Origin: CAWVSB01 sp046710535
GTDB lineage: Bacteria > Pseudomonadota > Gammaproteobacteria > Pseudomonadales > CAWVSB01
Length of the DNA: 64,000 nt
Assembly: GCA_046710535.1 (NCBI GenBank)
Contig: JBKEHH010000012.1
Span: forward strand, 1 to 64,000
Reading direction: 5' to 3'
Of the stretch, positions 51,775-62,109 are shown piece by piece. A model generated the notes under the pieces. It did no database searches and was not told where the DNA came from. It worked only from the letters and a program-made list of their open reading frames with translations. Position 1 is the stretch's first letter. Each line of letters starts with the position of its first letter. Made by a program: the position numbers and the translations under genes.

Positions 51775-53838
51775 TTATAAAAGTACGCTATAGGCTTGTT
51801 TCAAATCAGACACTATATCGCCTTTGCCACTATAGCCGCATAAATCCGCTGTTTGCTGCCACGACTTATATTGCAACACTTTGATCACAACCAACTGGCA
51901 GAGCTTTTGGTCATTCAAATTAGCTATCAGCATTAACGCCGTATTGCTTAAAGCGGCAATACTAGTCTCAAAACTACGCTGATGATCAACAAATAGACCA
52001 ATTTCGCGGCCATCGGCAGCACTTATGAATTGATCTGTTATCGGCATATTTTTTATATACTTCACTGCGATTTCAGCCTCCACATCACCCAAAGTAGCTG
52101 CCAATAAAACAGGTAGTTGCGCTCGTAACCTTTGATTTTGCTGATCCAGAACATCAATTGTTACGTCGCTAATTGGTTTAGCCATTACAGCTGTATGAGC
52201 GCCACTAACGCTATCGCGACGCCACCCAATGTGCTGTAGGGTAAAACCGTTTGCTAGCCAAAAATCAACTACCTCGGCGCTAGCAGCAAAGCTGGTCGCC
52301 ACATAATTCTGTCGCTTGGTTTTAGCTTTTTCAACAACGGCATCAAGTAACTTGCTGCCAATAGCATGGCGGCGTAAATCAGGGTGGACAGCTATGCGCA
52401 TAACCCGCCAGCAACGTAAACCTAAAACATTCTGCATGCCTGCCTGGGCCGCCAACATTTGTGGCACTAAGTGACCTGAAACTCGTCTACTACCTTGCTC
52501 GATAGGCTGATGTAATTGCCGCTCAATATTGCCCTCTACTGAAACTAATACGGCGCCAACAACCGCATCATCATAGACGGCTAGAGCAACTTTTATATTT
52601 GGCCCATCTAACAACAAGCGCAAATCATCAGGGCTAGTTCGATAATGTGCTTGCACTAACAAGCCAAATAATTCGCCTAATAATTTTTCGTTGGCTATTA
52701 AGTCAATACCGCTAACAAACTTTAACTGTAAATCACTTTTAGTAGATGACTTGGCAATGACTGACTCGCTGGCATTTAGCAGCAACAAATCGGCAGTCAG
52801 TGACTCTAAAAAATCATCTTCAGCCCAGCGCATTGGTTGCTGCAAAAATACTCGCCGCCATTGAGGGCATAAATCTTCCAGCGTTGGTTTGAATCGTACG
52901 GCAAACCCTCTGCCATTGCCTTCATAGCCATGCACAGTGGTAGCAAACACAACCCGTGGATAATGCAGTAGAATTGCTGTTAATACACTTGCTGGTATCG
53001 CTGCAGCCTCATCAACCAGAACAATGTCGGCGACGGGTTTCAACCGCAGCAACTCATCTGGTGGCATAAAAAACAGCTGCCTGTTTTCACCAACTAAAGT
53101 ATTTCCATTCAGGGTAAAGTCAGGCAAGGAAGCGTGAGCGTGACTAAATACGGCGTTAACAGATGACCTGCTAGGCGCACATAGCGCTACTCTAATAACA
53201 GCCTCCTGAAGCAGGTCAGCTGCCGCAACACCTAACACTGTAGACTTTCCCCTACCTCTATCCGAAGTGATCACCAACGGCCGCTTTGGCCTACCATAGG
53301 CCACTTTCTTAATTCCCTCAAAGGCAGATTGTTGGTCGGTAGTTAGGGTAAATTTTGTGGCTGGAGCAAATGCCGGCACATTGATCGCCGGGAAACTATT
53401 TACTGCTGCTTGTTGCTTTATATGCCATAGCTTTTCATTCTGAGAAAGCTTGTCAATTATCCGTTGAATAAAGTTATGGCTACTTACTTCAGTATTGTGT
53501 GCAGCTATTCGATGATAATCAGGATCTTGATAAGCCGCCCATTGATCAAAGCTCGGCGTTAACAGCACTAGCACGCCGCCGCCTACTATAGTGCCACTAA
53601 GCGCGCCGAAACCATCAGGATGAAAGCCAGAATAACAGTTGAAGACAATCGTCTTGAAATCCTGCCCTAAATACCGTTTGGCATTGGCTGCAACATCACT
53701 ATTTACATCAGCAGGCGCGCCATCGCCTATCCATAAGGAATTATCATCAAGTATTGCTAATAGGTCAGCGCCATATTGCTCCGCCCATTCTCGCTCGCCA
53801 CTAATAAGCACTACTCCACGGATGTAAGCCGCGTACAA
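51775..53838 (-). CDS. tmcA: tRNA(Met) cytidine acetyltransferase
   Basis: 687 aa. Makes N4-acetylcytidine in the elongator tRNA-Met anticodon. Helicase-like ATPase domain with Walker A SDRGRGKST (192-200) and VLVDEAAAIP, then GNAT domain with RIAVHPDLRRHAIGSKLL, and the tRNA-binding C-terminus. The start at 53838 is TTG without a ribosome site. The open frame runs a further 30 codons upstream (S-N-Y-E-L-A-L-V-Q-Q-F-Q) and looks like the TmcA N-terminal helix, yet contains no ATG, GTG or earlier TTG; an ATT follows AGGA at good spacing. Start is thus uncertain. Confidence 0.93.
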   Translation of the reverse strand: MYAAYIRGVVLISGEREWAEQYGADLLAILDDNSLWIGDGAPADVNSDVAANAKRYLGQDFKTIVFNCYSGFHPDGFGALSGTIVGGGVLVLLTPSFDQWAAYQDPDYHRIAAHNTEVSSHNFIQRIIDKLSQNEKLWHIKQQAAVNSFPAINVPAFAPATKFTLTTDQQSAFEGIKKVAYGRPKRPLVITSDRGRGKSTVLGVAAADLLQEAVIRVALCAPSRSSVNAVFSHAHASLPDFTLNGNTLVGENRQLFFMPPDELLRLKPVADIVLVDEAAAIPASVLTAILLHYPRVVFATTVHGYEGNGRGFAVRFKPTLEDLCPQWRRVFLQQPMRWAEDDFLESLTADLLLLNASESVIAKSSTKSDLQLKFVSGIDLIANEKLLGELFGLLVQAHYRTSPDDLRLLLDGPNIKVALAVYDDAVVGAVLVSVEGNIERQLHQPIEQGSRRVSGHLVPQMLAAQAGMQNVLGLRCWRVMRIAVHPDLRRHAIGSKLLDAVVEKAKTKRQNYVATSFAASAEVVDFWLANGFTLQHIGWRRDSVSGAHTAVMAKPISDVTIDVLDQQNQRLRAQLPVLLAATLGDVEAEIAVKYIKNMPITDQFISAADGREIGLFVDHQRSFETSIAALSNTALMLIANLNDQKLCQLVVIKVLQYKSWQQTADLCGYSGKGDIVSDLKQAYSVLL

Positions 53839-54134
53839 AGAGGCTTGAAACTGCTGAACTAGCGCTAATTCATAGTTACTTAAAATGACGATTATCCTAT
53901 GCGGCTGGGTGATTTTCTATACCAGGCTATGAGCCTTACCTAGTGGCGAATTATTATTACCAATAGTAATGTGCAAGCAGTCGTAAGCAAGCGATAATTT
54001 TTCTCTAATCCAGTCAAAATCAACCATAATATAAGTATTACCGTTACCAGCACTGCAGCTGGCATTCAGCACTGGCGGTTTATAGCTGCTATAGTACATT
54101 TAATATGTTCAATTTTATCGCAGAGAAAACAATA

Positions 54135-54815
54135 ATGCCTTTCAGTAATAGCCACTATGTCAGTATCGCTGAGCAAGAATTGAATCAGGACTCTAGCCTA
54201 CCAACATCAGCACCAACTAAGTTGAGCCGCCATCAGGCCAAAAATCGCTATTATCGCCACTCTCGTATTTGTGAAGAATTATTTCTTGGTGTGTTATTTG
54301 GTTTCACCCAAGACCTAACCGCAACTGAATGTGCCTCGCAAACAGGCATAAGCATCCGCTCGGTCAATTCTATTTATCTAAAACTTCGGCGCTGGATAGC
54401 CAACACTGACACTGCCGACATCAACACCGCTAAACAAGATGTTTACACCTTGCGCATTGAAGACGATGACATTGTCATGCAAGTTATATCTGACGACGAA
54501 GTAAGCGCAGCGCAGCAACTGATCTCTGCACCTGCTTTAGCTGGCGACACCGCCAACTGGGAGCAACTGGGCGGCGCGGTTGCCTTGATGGCACCGAATA
54601 GCAGCCGACTAAAAAGGCGCTTAGATATAGCAACTAAAGACCACTCATTATTGGATAGTTTTTGGGACTTCAGTCGTCAGCGCATTCCAAGATTTAACGG
54701 TATTCATAAACATACACTATCTCTGCATCTACAAGAAACGGCGTTTAGATTTAACAATCGTAATGATAATATGTATGTCATTTTGGTTAATAATTTGGAG
54801 CTAAACCCTATTTAG
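54135..54815 (+). CDS. IS1595-like transposase derivative lacking the catalytic core
   Basis: 226 aa from ATG 54135 (AGAGA upstream; ATG 54105 possible). The N-terminal HTH region (HSRICEELFLGVLFGFTQDL, then TATECASQTGISIRSVN and LRRWIA) and the C-terminal block (DSFWDFSRQRIPRFNGIHKH, then LHLQETAFRFNNRNDN) match the ends of IS1595/ISXO2-type transposases. The DDE catalytic middle is missing; about 85 unrelated acidic residues join the two ends. No inverted repeats or target duplication were seen. It could be a decayed element or a domesticated DNA-binding protein. Confidence 0.7.
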   Translation: MPFSNSHYVSIAEQELNQDSSLPTSAPTKLSRHQAKNRYYRHSRICEELFLGVLFGFTQDLTATECASQTGISIRSVNSIYLKLRRWIANTDTADINTAKQDVYTLRIEDDDIVMQVISDDEVSAAQQLISAPALAGDTANWEQLGGAVALMAPNSSRLKRRLDIATKDHSLLDSFWDFSRQRIPRFNGIHKHTLSLHLQETAFRFNNRNDNMYVILVNNLELNPI

Positions 54816-54893
54816 CTGGGCTACTTAAAGCGCGTAAAAACATTCTTCTTTGAGCTAGCCGTTAGTAATGTTAGTTCTGGCAAAGGTTACTTC

Positions 54894-56234
54894 ATGGCCG
54901 ATACAACAATACCCCAGACTAATTGGCGGACCATTTGGGCTTTAGCTATTCCGTCTGGTTCAGTATTTTTATTTTTCACTATCGTCAATATTATCAATAT
55001 AAAAATTGTAGCCCCCCTAGGTGGAGACGCGATAGCCGCGCTTACCACAGGGCAGCGCTTATATTTTATATTTGCCGCCGTTATCAGCGGTATATCGACC
55101 GCCACATTAGCCCTAGTTGCAAGACAATGGGGTGCCAATGACCCGGCGGCGGCGGCGCGCCTACTCACCACCGCATCCTTGTTCGCTGGCTTCCTAGGCT
55201 TTGTTAGTACACTTATCGTCTGGCCAGCCACACCCTATGTTGTTGGCATATTCAACTTAACTGTTGGCGCTACCGAGCAGTCAATAACCTATATGCGCAA
55301 TTTCAGTTTTTTCTATTTTCCCATCGCTGCTTATATGGTGTTAGCCGCAGGCCTACGCGCCGTTGGCGACGCTAAAACACCGATGTATTACGCCCTGCTA
55401 ATGGCGGCATTGACCATTGTGATGTGTACTGTTTTAACCCATGGCGCTGGGCCAATACCGGCACTAGGCGTAGCCGGTAATGCTTGGGGCAGCGGTATTG
55501 CCAATTCGTGTGTGTTATTGGTAGCCTTTGGCTCATGGTTTAATGGCCGCTTGGTACTGCCGTTTTCATTGCAAGCTGACAAATTAAAAAAAGAGCTGCG
55601 TGATATATGTCGCATTGGACTGCCCACCATATTAGAACAAGCCATTATGCAAATTGGCTTTATTGGCTTTTTATGGGTTATAGCCAACTATGGTACAGCT
55701 GCCTATGCCGCCTATGGCACTGGTGTAACACTGCTGTCAGTGTCGATGGTTATCGGCCTAGGCGTTTCAATGGCCGGCTCTATTTTAGTCGGCCAACACC
55801 TAGGTGCTAAAGATATAGCTGGCGCCCGTAAAGCTGGCTGGATGGCTGCTAAACAATCGGTAATTGTTATGACTATACTGGGCGCGGTAGCGGCTTACTT
55901 TGCACAAGAACTGTCTGAGTGGCTAGTGGGCGAAGGTGAGGTGGCTGACAAGACGGCATTATTTTTATATGTACTATGCGCCGCCCAACCGTTTTTAGCC
56001 TTAGACTTTGCCCTAGGCGGTGCACTGCGTGGCGCTGGTGATACCCGCTTCCCATTAATCGCAGCGATATGCGGCCTAGTATTTTTCCGCTTTGGTTTAG
56101 CAATGATATTACTGCATTTTGAAGCTGGCTTGGTTTGGGTATACGCTACCCTAATTGCCGACTACATCATGAAAAACATACTTTATATTAAACGTTTTAA
56201 TTCCAACCGGTGGGAGAAAAAGATAGCTAACTAA
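54894..56234 (+). CDS. MATE family efflux transporter
   Basis: 446 aa, 12 helices in two halves. The halves carry GDAIAALTTGQRLYF and, in the second, GTAAYAAYGTGVTLLS with LGVSMAGSILVGQHLGA. These export cationic drugs or metabolites by Na+ or H+ exchange. RBS weak. Downstream MAPEG gene is convergent. Confidence 0.9.
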   Translation: MADTTIPQTNWRTIWALAIPSGSVFLFFTIVNIINIKIVAPLGGDAIAALTTGQRLYFIFAAVISGISTATLALVARQWGANDPAAAARLLTTASLFAGFLGFVSTLIVWPATPYVVGIFNLTVGATEQSITYMRNFSFFYFPIAAYMVLAAGLRAVGDAKTPMYYALLMAALTIVMCTVLTHGAGPIPALGVAGNAWGSGIANSCVLLVAFGSWFNGRLVLPFSLQADKLKKELRDICRIGLPTILEQAIMQIGFIGFLWVIANYGTAAYAAYGTGVTLLSVSMVIGLGVSMAGSILVGQHLGAKDIAGARKAGWMAAKQSVIVMTILGAVAAYFAQELSEWLVGEGEVADKTALFLYVLCAAQPFLALDFALGGALRGAGDTRFPLIAAICGLVFFRFGLAMILLHFEAGLVWVYATLIADYIMKNILYIKRFNSNRWEKKIAN

Positions 56235-56270
56235 ATCTATCTTTTTCTCCCACACACATGGCGATAAGCT

Positions 56271-56654
56271 TTACAACAAGCTGATTGCTGCGCCATATAG
56301 TGTGCCAGCAAAGCCAATTAGCATAGCAAAGAAACCAATCGCAAAACCTTTCCCGCGCGTCGCTGGATCTTTTGCATAAGACGCCGAGTAAATAAAGCGT
56401 CCAACTAAAAATGCTACCCCTAAACCTGCTCCATACACAGGGCTCACATAATAAGAAAACATCCACATAGCAGGTAAAAAGCTTACCAACTGCTCCATAG
56501 TGTTTTGGTGAATTCTATATTTTCGCTCATACAATTCATCACCAGTAATTGCCGGCGCCTGCAGCCCCGCCTTACCGCGTGCCATGCCTGAGGCCATACC
56601 AAAGTAAAAATATTGTAGTAAAATTAACACCGTGACAATTGCGACATATTCCAT
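56271..56654 (-). CDS. MAPEG family membrane protein
   Basis: 127 aa from ATG 56654 (AGAGAGA upstream). Four membrane helices and the MAPEG motif RKYRIHQNTMEQL (R-x-x-R-x-H-x-N-x-x-E). Relatives include microsomal glutathione S-transferases; function here is unknown. Confidence 0.88.
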   Translation of the reverse strand: MEYVAIVTVLILLQYFYFGMASGMARGKAGLQAPAITGDELYERKYRIHQNTMEQLVSFLPAMWMFSYYVSPVYGAGLGVAFLVGRFIYSASYAKDPATRGKGFAIGFFAMLIGFAGTLYGAAISLL

Positions 56655-56779
56655 AACTAATCTCTCTCTAAGTTTATTTTTATTTAACCAGTAGTAGAAC
56701 ATCTATCTACTGTCGTTGCACCTGCTCAATCAACCGCATAATAATATTTCAACTGTCAAACGACTGCGAGCCAGCTTGC

Positions 56780-57736
56780 TTAATTGACACCGAACGGCAT
56801 TGGCTTGTTATCAATCGCTGCCATAATATTGGCAACAGCAATGCTTGCCATTTTGCTGCGGGTGGCAGTAGATGCACTGCCAATATGTGGAGCGACAACC
56901 ACATTGGCTAGCTTAAGTAATGGGTTATCGATATTTATCGGCTCGCTGACAAATACGTCAATACCGGCAGCGGCTAATTTGTTTTGGACTAGAGCATCGG
57001 CTAAGGCTTGTTCATCGACAATGCCGCCGCGCGCCGTATTAATAAGAATGGCGTCGTTTTTCATTAGACTTAGTGCTTTACTATCGATTAGATTTTTGGT
57101 CGCTGCTAGCAATGCTACATTGATACTAACAAAATCAGATTGGATCAATACCTCTTCAAAACTTAATGATTCAATGCCTTCAACTTTACGCCCGGAATGG
57201 GTCCAACCGACCACCCGCATATTAAAGCCAGCGCCACGTTTGGCAACCGCACAGCCAATTTCACCTAAGCCAATAATACCCAAGGTTGCACCGCTAATAT
57301 CTTTACCCAAAAACATATCAGGTGCCCACTTGGTTTTCTCAGTCCAATTGCCAGCACGCACATAATTATCCGCTTCAACTATGCGCCGACTCGCCGCCAT
57401 CAATAAGGCAAACGTTAAATCGGCGGTAGTATCAACCAACACTCCTGGGGTATTACCCACAGGAATATTTCTCGCACTGAGCGCTGCAATATCGATATGA
57501 TCAACACCAACCGACATAGTCGAAACCGCTTGCAGATTTGGAGATGCCGCTACTAACGCTTGATCCACTTGGTCGGTAATCATGCACAGCAACGCATCGG
57601 CATTTTCAGCGCGCGCGGTCAGCTCTGCAGCGCTAGGTGCGCCATCACCTTTATAAACGTCAAGTTCACAAACTTTCGCTAACTCGGCTAAGGCATCGCC
57701 CGGCATATTACGAGTTACAAATACTTTTTTTATCAA
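56780..57736 (-). CDS. D-2-hydroxyacid dehydrogenase (glyoxylate/hydroxypyruvate reductase type)
   Basis: 318 aa. NAD(P) motif GLGEIGCAVAKR, substrate-side VSIN and INTARGGIVDEQALADAL, with active-site Arg, Glu and His (PHIGSAS). Resembles GRHPR-type reductases. TTG start at 57736, preceded by AGGATAAG at good spacing. Confidence 0.9.
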   Translation of the reverse strand: MIKKVFVTRNMPGDALAELAKVCELDVYKGDGAPSAAELTARAENADALLCMITDQVDQALVAASPNLQAVSTMSVGVDHIDIAALSARNIPVGNTPGVLVDTTADLTFALLMAASRRIVEADNYVRAGNWTEKTKWAPDMFLGKDISGATLGIIGLGEIGCAVAKRGAGFNMRVVGWTHSGRKVEGIESLSFEEVLIQSDFVSINVALLAATKNLIDSKALSLMKNDAILINTARGGIVDEQALADALVQNKLAAAGIDVFVSEPINIDNPLLKLANVVVAPHIGSASTATRSKMASIAVANIMAAIDNKPMPFGVN

Positions 57737-57846
57737 AACTTATCCTACAGTTAATAGCCGTCGGCACTGTTACCAACAATCGCTATGGTCGTCTTATCAA
57801 TATTTCAAACCAAGCGCTAACCATATCATTATAAAAGTCACTAACC

Positions 57847-57874
57847 AAAAAAATGCCCAGTCGAAACCGAGCAT
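57847..57874 (-). terminator. terminator of the acylase gene
   Basis: Minus strand nine-pair stem with TTCG loop, starting ATGCTCGGT, then T7. Lies 23 bp after the acylase stop. Confidence 0.88.
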
Positions 57875-57896
57875 TGTTAATTATAATTATCGAAGA

Positions 57897-60302
57897 TTAA
57901 TTGGTAATCACTTCTGCATCACCAATTGCGCGAGCCGCTATATCGTCTGCACAAAATGGCATATCAACCCATTGCTTATCCGAATACAACTGAGTCTGGT
58001 CAGCATAATACGGCGATGCTGGGTCAGTAGATTGTGAATAGGTTAAGACCGCAAATACTTCTGGACAAGCAGAGTCTGAACTGTCCCAGCCAACCGTCTG
58101 GATATAACTATTACCCGCAGAAATATCGCTATAACCCTCTCCATCGACTAAATTTGAAGATATGGTACTGAAGCTATAGGCACCGGTGCTGCCATTAATA
58201 GGTATTCTCACTCCATTGCGCTCAACAAACTGTACTTCGCCCCAAGGCTTATTTAATTCGATCCCCGCATCAAGTAATCTTCCTACCCCATCGGCAATGT
58301 TTTGCTTCACCGCTTCAACCACAACACTGTCGCCAACATTTAATGTGTTGGGTGTATTAATTGGATCATTGGCATCAAATGCCACCAAAAAAATATTATC
58401 TTCGTTGCGAAATTCACGCCAAAACTCTAAGAAAATATGTTCACCAACAGAGTCATTATCTGACTTGCGATCCCAACCAGCCAACAACAAGCAAGCTTCT
58501 GCCGCCTCAGCTGTATTAGCCGTATACCCCGACCAGTCGGCAACTGCTGCACATATCGTTAGCACCTCATCCAATACTAATTCGGCAGCAAGATTGCGGT
58601 TGCTGTGCATAACTTGTTGTAGCTTTTCGGTATTAAACAAACCCGTTGCATCTAAACTATCACTGTTATCAAAACGATCAACTAATTGGTCAAACGTTAA
58701 CCGTGTACGTAAACTTTGCTCATACTGTTCCTGCCCTATTAACGGCGAAAAGCCTTTTAGTCGCTCATTAACAGCTGCCAACCAATAACTATCATTAGCA
58801 TTAGCCGCGTGATTTCTAGTTTGTAGCTTGGGTAAATTAGCAAAGCCAAACACACCATCAACGGGGGCATCGCTATCATTACCCCATTCGCAAAATGGAT
58901 CAGAGCCATCAAGGGTTACCAAACCGAAGCCGGTCAACAATGGGGCAACCACCACCCCTATGCATCCGTCATATTGCGCCTGTGTTACATTGGGCATCGT
59001 ACTAATATCCGAATATAATGCCTCGCCAAATTTATCGACTGCTATGGTATTAGTCCATGGATTACCGATAACTTTAGTGGCTTCTAACAGCTCAGCCATA
59101 TTACCTGCTTTAGCCATCCCGTCCCAAAAATCAAAGCCACGCAAATTGCCTATGTTAGCGTCCTTCAGGGCGTATACTGTGCCTACTATCGTCGGCCAGC
59201 CATCTAACAATGCATTAACACCACCTAGATTTAAAATAGGCCCGTAGTGACTCATATAAAATATATGCTCTACATCTTCTATTGCGCCGCCCTCACCAAC
59301 TTGCTGAGCAGTGACTGTTTGCTGGGTAATATCTCGAAACCCACCGTCGTATTCATACCTTAGTGGGTCACTAGGATCCAAAGTCAGCTCGTACAAAGTA
59401 AAACGATTACCCGTAGAGACTGTATGAGTCCACGCCACGCTGTCATTAAAGCCAATATTAATTAACGGAAAACCATGCAAAGACGCTCCCATGGCATCAT
59501 AAACACCAGGAATAGTTAGATGGACCATATAGAAACGATTTGACCCAGCCCAAGGGAAATGTGGGTTGCCCAATAACAAACCTGTACCAGACTCAGTGAC
59601 ATCACCGCCTAAGGCATAAGCATTACTGCCAAGTACTTCAGGCGGCGGCAATATTTCTGGCGCAGTAATAGACGCCAGCTGTTTTGAAAATTCAGCCTTA
59701 GTCATCGCTGCGGCAGTCACTGCAGGCCCATTTTGAGCAGCAAGAAATTTTGCCAGAGGATCAGCACTGGCGCGCAATATTAACTTGTGCAGCATTTTAC
59801 CCATATCAGTCTGAGTAATTTTTCTAGCCCAAGCTGCATTAGTACAGCCTTCATCACCCCCAGCTAAACCAGCGGCTCCCGTTTCTCCAAAATACTTATT
59901 CATGCCAGCGGCAAAACCTGCCACTACATCTCTAACTTCAACTGATTGCGCTGGCAACAATTCGTCTTCTATAAACTCATCACTATTAACCAATTTATAA
60001 ACAAAATCGTCATTAATATCGCCCTCATCACCTAGTAATAGCGCCGACTCGCCATTGGCTCTTACTATCTCTTTCATCAATACACAAAAATTGTCTTGCG
60101 CATAAGCGTAACCATAGCCAAAGCCAAAGCCCATATTGCCGTAACTATCGGCAGTGATATGCGGGATACCAAACTCAGTGCGCTGCAATGTGGCCTCATA
60201 AGACTCTGTCGTTGGTATTGTTTCACCCGGATTATTGTCAGAAGATCCGCCGCAACCAGTAATCGCAATGGTTAGAACCAAAGCACTTAATACAATACGC
60301 AT
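57897..60302 (-). CDS. penicillin-acylase-family N-terminal nucleophile hydrolase, lipoprotein
   Basis: 801 aa. Lipobox ITGC at residues 14-17 (VLTIAITGCGGS). The precursor is cut before Ser226 (GSNAYALGGDVTESG), the Ntn nucleophile, giving an alpha chain of about 200 residues and a beta chain. LLLGNPHFPW and AWTHTVSTGNRFTLYEL are typical of acylases that split acyl-homoserine lactones or lipopeptides (PvdQ/AAC type). Quorum quenching is possible but not shown. Own terminator, so monocistronic. Confidence 0.9.
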   Translation of the reverse strand: MRIVLSALVLTIAITGCGGSSDNNPGETIPTTESYEATLQRTEFGIPHITADSYGNMGFGFGYGYAYAQDNFCVLMKEIVRANGESALLLGDEGDINDDFVYKLVNSDEFIEDELLPAQSVEVRDVVAGFAAGMNKYFGETGAAGLAGGDEGCTNAAWARKITQTDMGKMLHKLILRASADPLAKFLAAQNGPAVTAAAMTKAEFSKQLASITAPEILPPPEVLGSNAYALGGDVTESGTGLLLGNPHFPWAGSNRFYMVHLTIPGVYDAMGASLHGFPLINIGFNDSVAWTHTVSTGNRFTLYELTLDPSDPLRYEYDGGFRDITQQTVTAQQVGEGGAIEDVEHIFYMSHYGPILNLGGVNALLDGWPTIVGTVYALKDANIGNLRGFDFWDGMAKAGNMAELLEATKVIGNPWTNTIAVDKFGEALYSDISTMPNVTQAQYDGCIGVVVAPLLTGFGLVTLDGSDPFCEWGNDSDAPVDGVFGFANLPKLQTRNHAANANDSYWLAAVNERLKGFSPLIGQEQYEQSLRTRLTFDQLVDRFDNSDSLDATGLFNTEKLQQVMHSNRNLAAELVLDEVLTICAAVADWSGYTANTAEAAEACLLLAGWDRKSDNDSVGEHIFLEFWREFRNEDNIFLVAFDANDPINTPNTLNVGDSVVVEAVKQNIADGVGRLLDAGIELNKPWGEVQFVERNGVRIPINGSTGAYSFSTISSNLVDGEGYSDISAGNSYIQTVGWDSSDSACPEVFAVLTYSQSTDPASPYYADQTQLYSDKQWVDMPFCADDIAARAIGDAEVITN

Positions 60303-60460
60303 TTTATAATCTCGTCGTTATTATTAGTCATATAATCATCAATGATGATACGACTGTCGTCAAGCGCATAACTCAATTGTCATGTTGATAACAAGCGTTA
60401 CGGCAAGCCGTCAAATACGCTAAAATAGATGTCTATTAATAAGCGATTGGAATACCTGAC

Positions 60461-62038
60461 GTGACAGAGAAGAAAATAACTACCGAGCGTGAAGACCTAA
60501 CAAACCTAAAACAGCGCCATTTAAATACCCTTGATGACGGCCGGATTGAAGCGACTGAAAAGCGCCATGCAAAAGGTTATCGAACTGCGCGTGAAAACTT
60601 AACTGACCTTGTCGATGAAAACTCGTTTACCGAATACGGCCAACTAGCGGTTGCCGCCCAACGCGCCCGCATCGAGAAAGACGATTTATATATAAAGACT
60701 GCTGCCGACGGCATTATCACCGGCACCGCGACTATTAACGGAGCGCAACACCCAGACAACTGTAATGCAGCCGTCATCATCAACGACTACTCGGTACTGG
60801 CCGGCACTCAAGGTTATTTTCATCATAAAAAGTTAGACCGTATTCTTACCCTTGCTCGCGACCAACAACTACCCGTCATCATGTACACAGAAGGTGGCGG
60901 CGGCAGACCTGGAGACACCGATGTTACAACCCAGATTGCTGGTTTGAACATTCCATCGTTCGCCTTATGGGCAGCACTTAGTGGCGTAGTGCCGCGCATT
61001 GCAGTTAACAACGGCTATTGCTTTGCAGGCAACGCCGCATTATTTGGTTGTGCCGACATTACCATCGCAACTGAATCTAGCTGGATTGGAATGGCCGGCC
61101 CCGCCATGATTGAAGGCGGTGGCCTAGGAAAATTTGCAGCGACTGAAATTGGCCCAATTGACGTACAAAGCAAAAATGGCGTGGTAGATATTGTGGCTAA
61201 AGACGAAGCCGACGCTACTGTTATTGCAAAAAAAGTATTAAGTATATTTCAAGGCGATATCGACAACTGGGAATGCACAAACCAAAGCGAGCTACAACGG
61301 TTAATGCCTGAAGACAGACGCTATGTTTACGATGTGCGAAACATTATTCGCACCATTGCCGACACCAATACATGTATTGAGTTACGTAACAATGACGGCC
61401 GCGGCATAGTCACAAGCTTTATTCGCATTGAAGGCAAAGCCATGGGCTTAATCGCCAACGACTGCAAAGTACTTGGCGGCGCCATTGACTCAGATGGAGC
61501 AGAAAAAGCCGCGCGCTTTTTACAGTTATGTAACGGCTATAACGTGCCTATTTTATCCTTGTGCGACACACCAGGGTTTATGGTTGGACCTGACAACGAA
61601 CAAGAAGCCGCCGTGCGTAGACTGTCACGTTTATTTATTGCTGGGGCCGCAATAGAAGTACCACTAGTCACTATATTTTTACGCAAAGGCTATGGCCTTG
61701 GCGCCATGGCGATGGCAGGTGGCAGTTTTGCCAATCCGTGTTATTCAGCCTCGTGGCCAAGCGGCGAGTTTGGCGGCATGGGCTTAGAAGGGGCGGTAAA
61801 CCTAGGTTTTAAAAAAGAGCTAGATGCAGAAGTTGATCCTGCTGCAAAAAAAGAGCTGTTTAATGGCTTAGTAGAAATGATGTATGACCTAGGCAAAGCC
61901 ACTGAAGCTGCAGCTTATTTAGAAATAGACGCAGTAATAGACCCGATGGAAACACGCGCAGTTGTGTTAAAGGCGCTAAAATCGAGTGGCAGTAACCGCG
62001 GCGCTACGCCGAGTAAAAGGGTTGTGGATACATGGTAG
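60461..62038 (+). CDS. acyl-CoA carboxylase, carboxyltransferase subunit
   Basis: 525 aa, usual PccB/AccD5 length. The two crotonase-like halves are clear: GGGGRPGDTD and GYCFAGNAALFGCAD in the first; LCDTPGFMVGPDNEQEAAVR, RKGYGLGAMAMAGGSF and PSGEFGGMGLEGAV in the second. It transfers CO2 from biotin to acyl-CoA. No biotin carboxylase subunit is adjacent. GTG start at 60461. A remnant of a second copy follows. Confidence 0.9.
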   Translation: MTEKKITTEREDLTNLKQRHLNTLDDGRIEATEKRHAKGYRTARENLTDLVDENSFTEYGQLAVAAQRARIEKDDLYIKTAADGIITGTATINGAQHPDNCNAAVIINDYSVLAGTQGYFHHKKLDRILTLARDQQLPVIMYTEGGGGRPGDTDVTTQIAGLNIPSFALWAALSGVVPRIAVNNGYCFAGNAALFGCADITIATESSWIGMAGPAMIEGGGLGKFAATEIGPIDVQSKNGVVDIVAKDEADATVIAKKVLSIFQGDIDNWECTNQSELQRLMPEDRRYVYDVRNIIRTIADTNTCIELRNNDGRGIVTSFIRIEGKAMGLIANDCKVLGGAIDSDGAEKAARFLQLCNGYNVPILSLCDTPGFMVGPDNEQEAAVRRLSRLFIAGAAIEVPLVTIFLRKGYGLGAMAMAGGSFANPCYSASWPSGEFGGMGLEGAVNLGFKKELDAEVDPAAKKELFNGLVEMMYDLGKATEAAAYLEIDAVIDPMETRAVVLKALKSSGSNRGATPSKRVVDTW

Positions 62039-62109
62039 TGCTACGCTAAAATATACCTCAATATCTCCACAACCTGTCCAGGGGTTCTTGCCGTCGCATT
62101 AGCCGCGGC

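Noticed and set aside
53917..54099. 60-codon minus-strand ORF upstream of tmcA
   Set aside because: No ribosome site, no recognisable sequence and poor composition; probably chance, although it could be a tiny gene.
54105..54830. Intact insertion sequence
   Set aside because: No terminal inverted repeats, no target duplication and no DDE residues could be found around the transposase-like gene.
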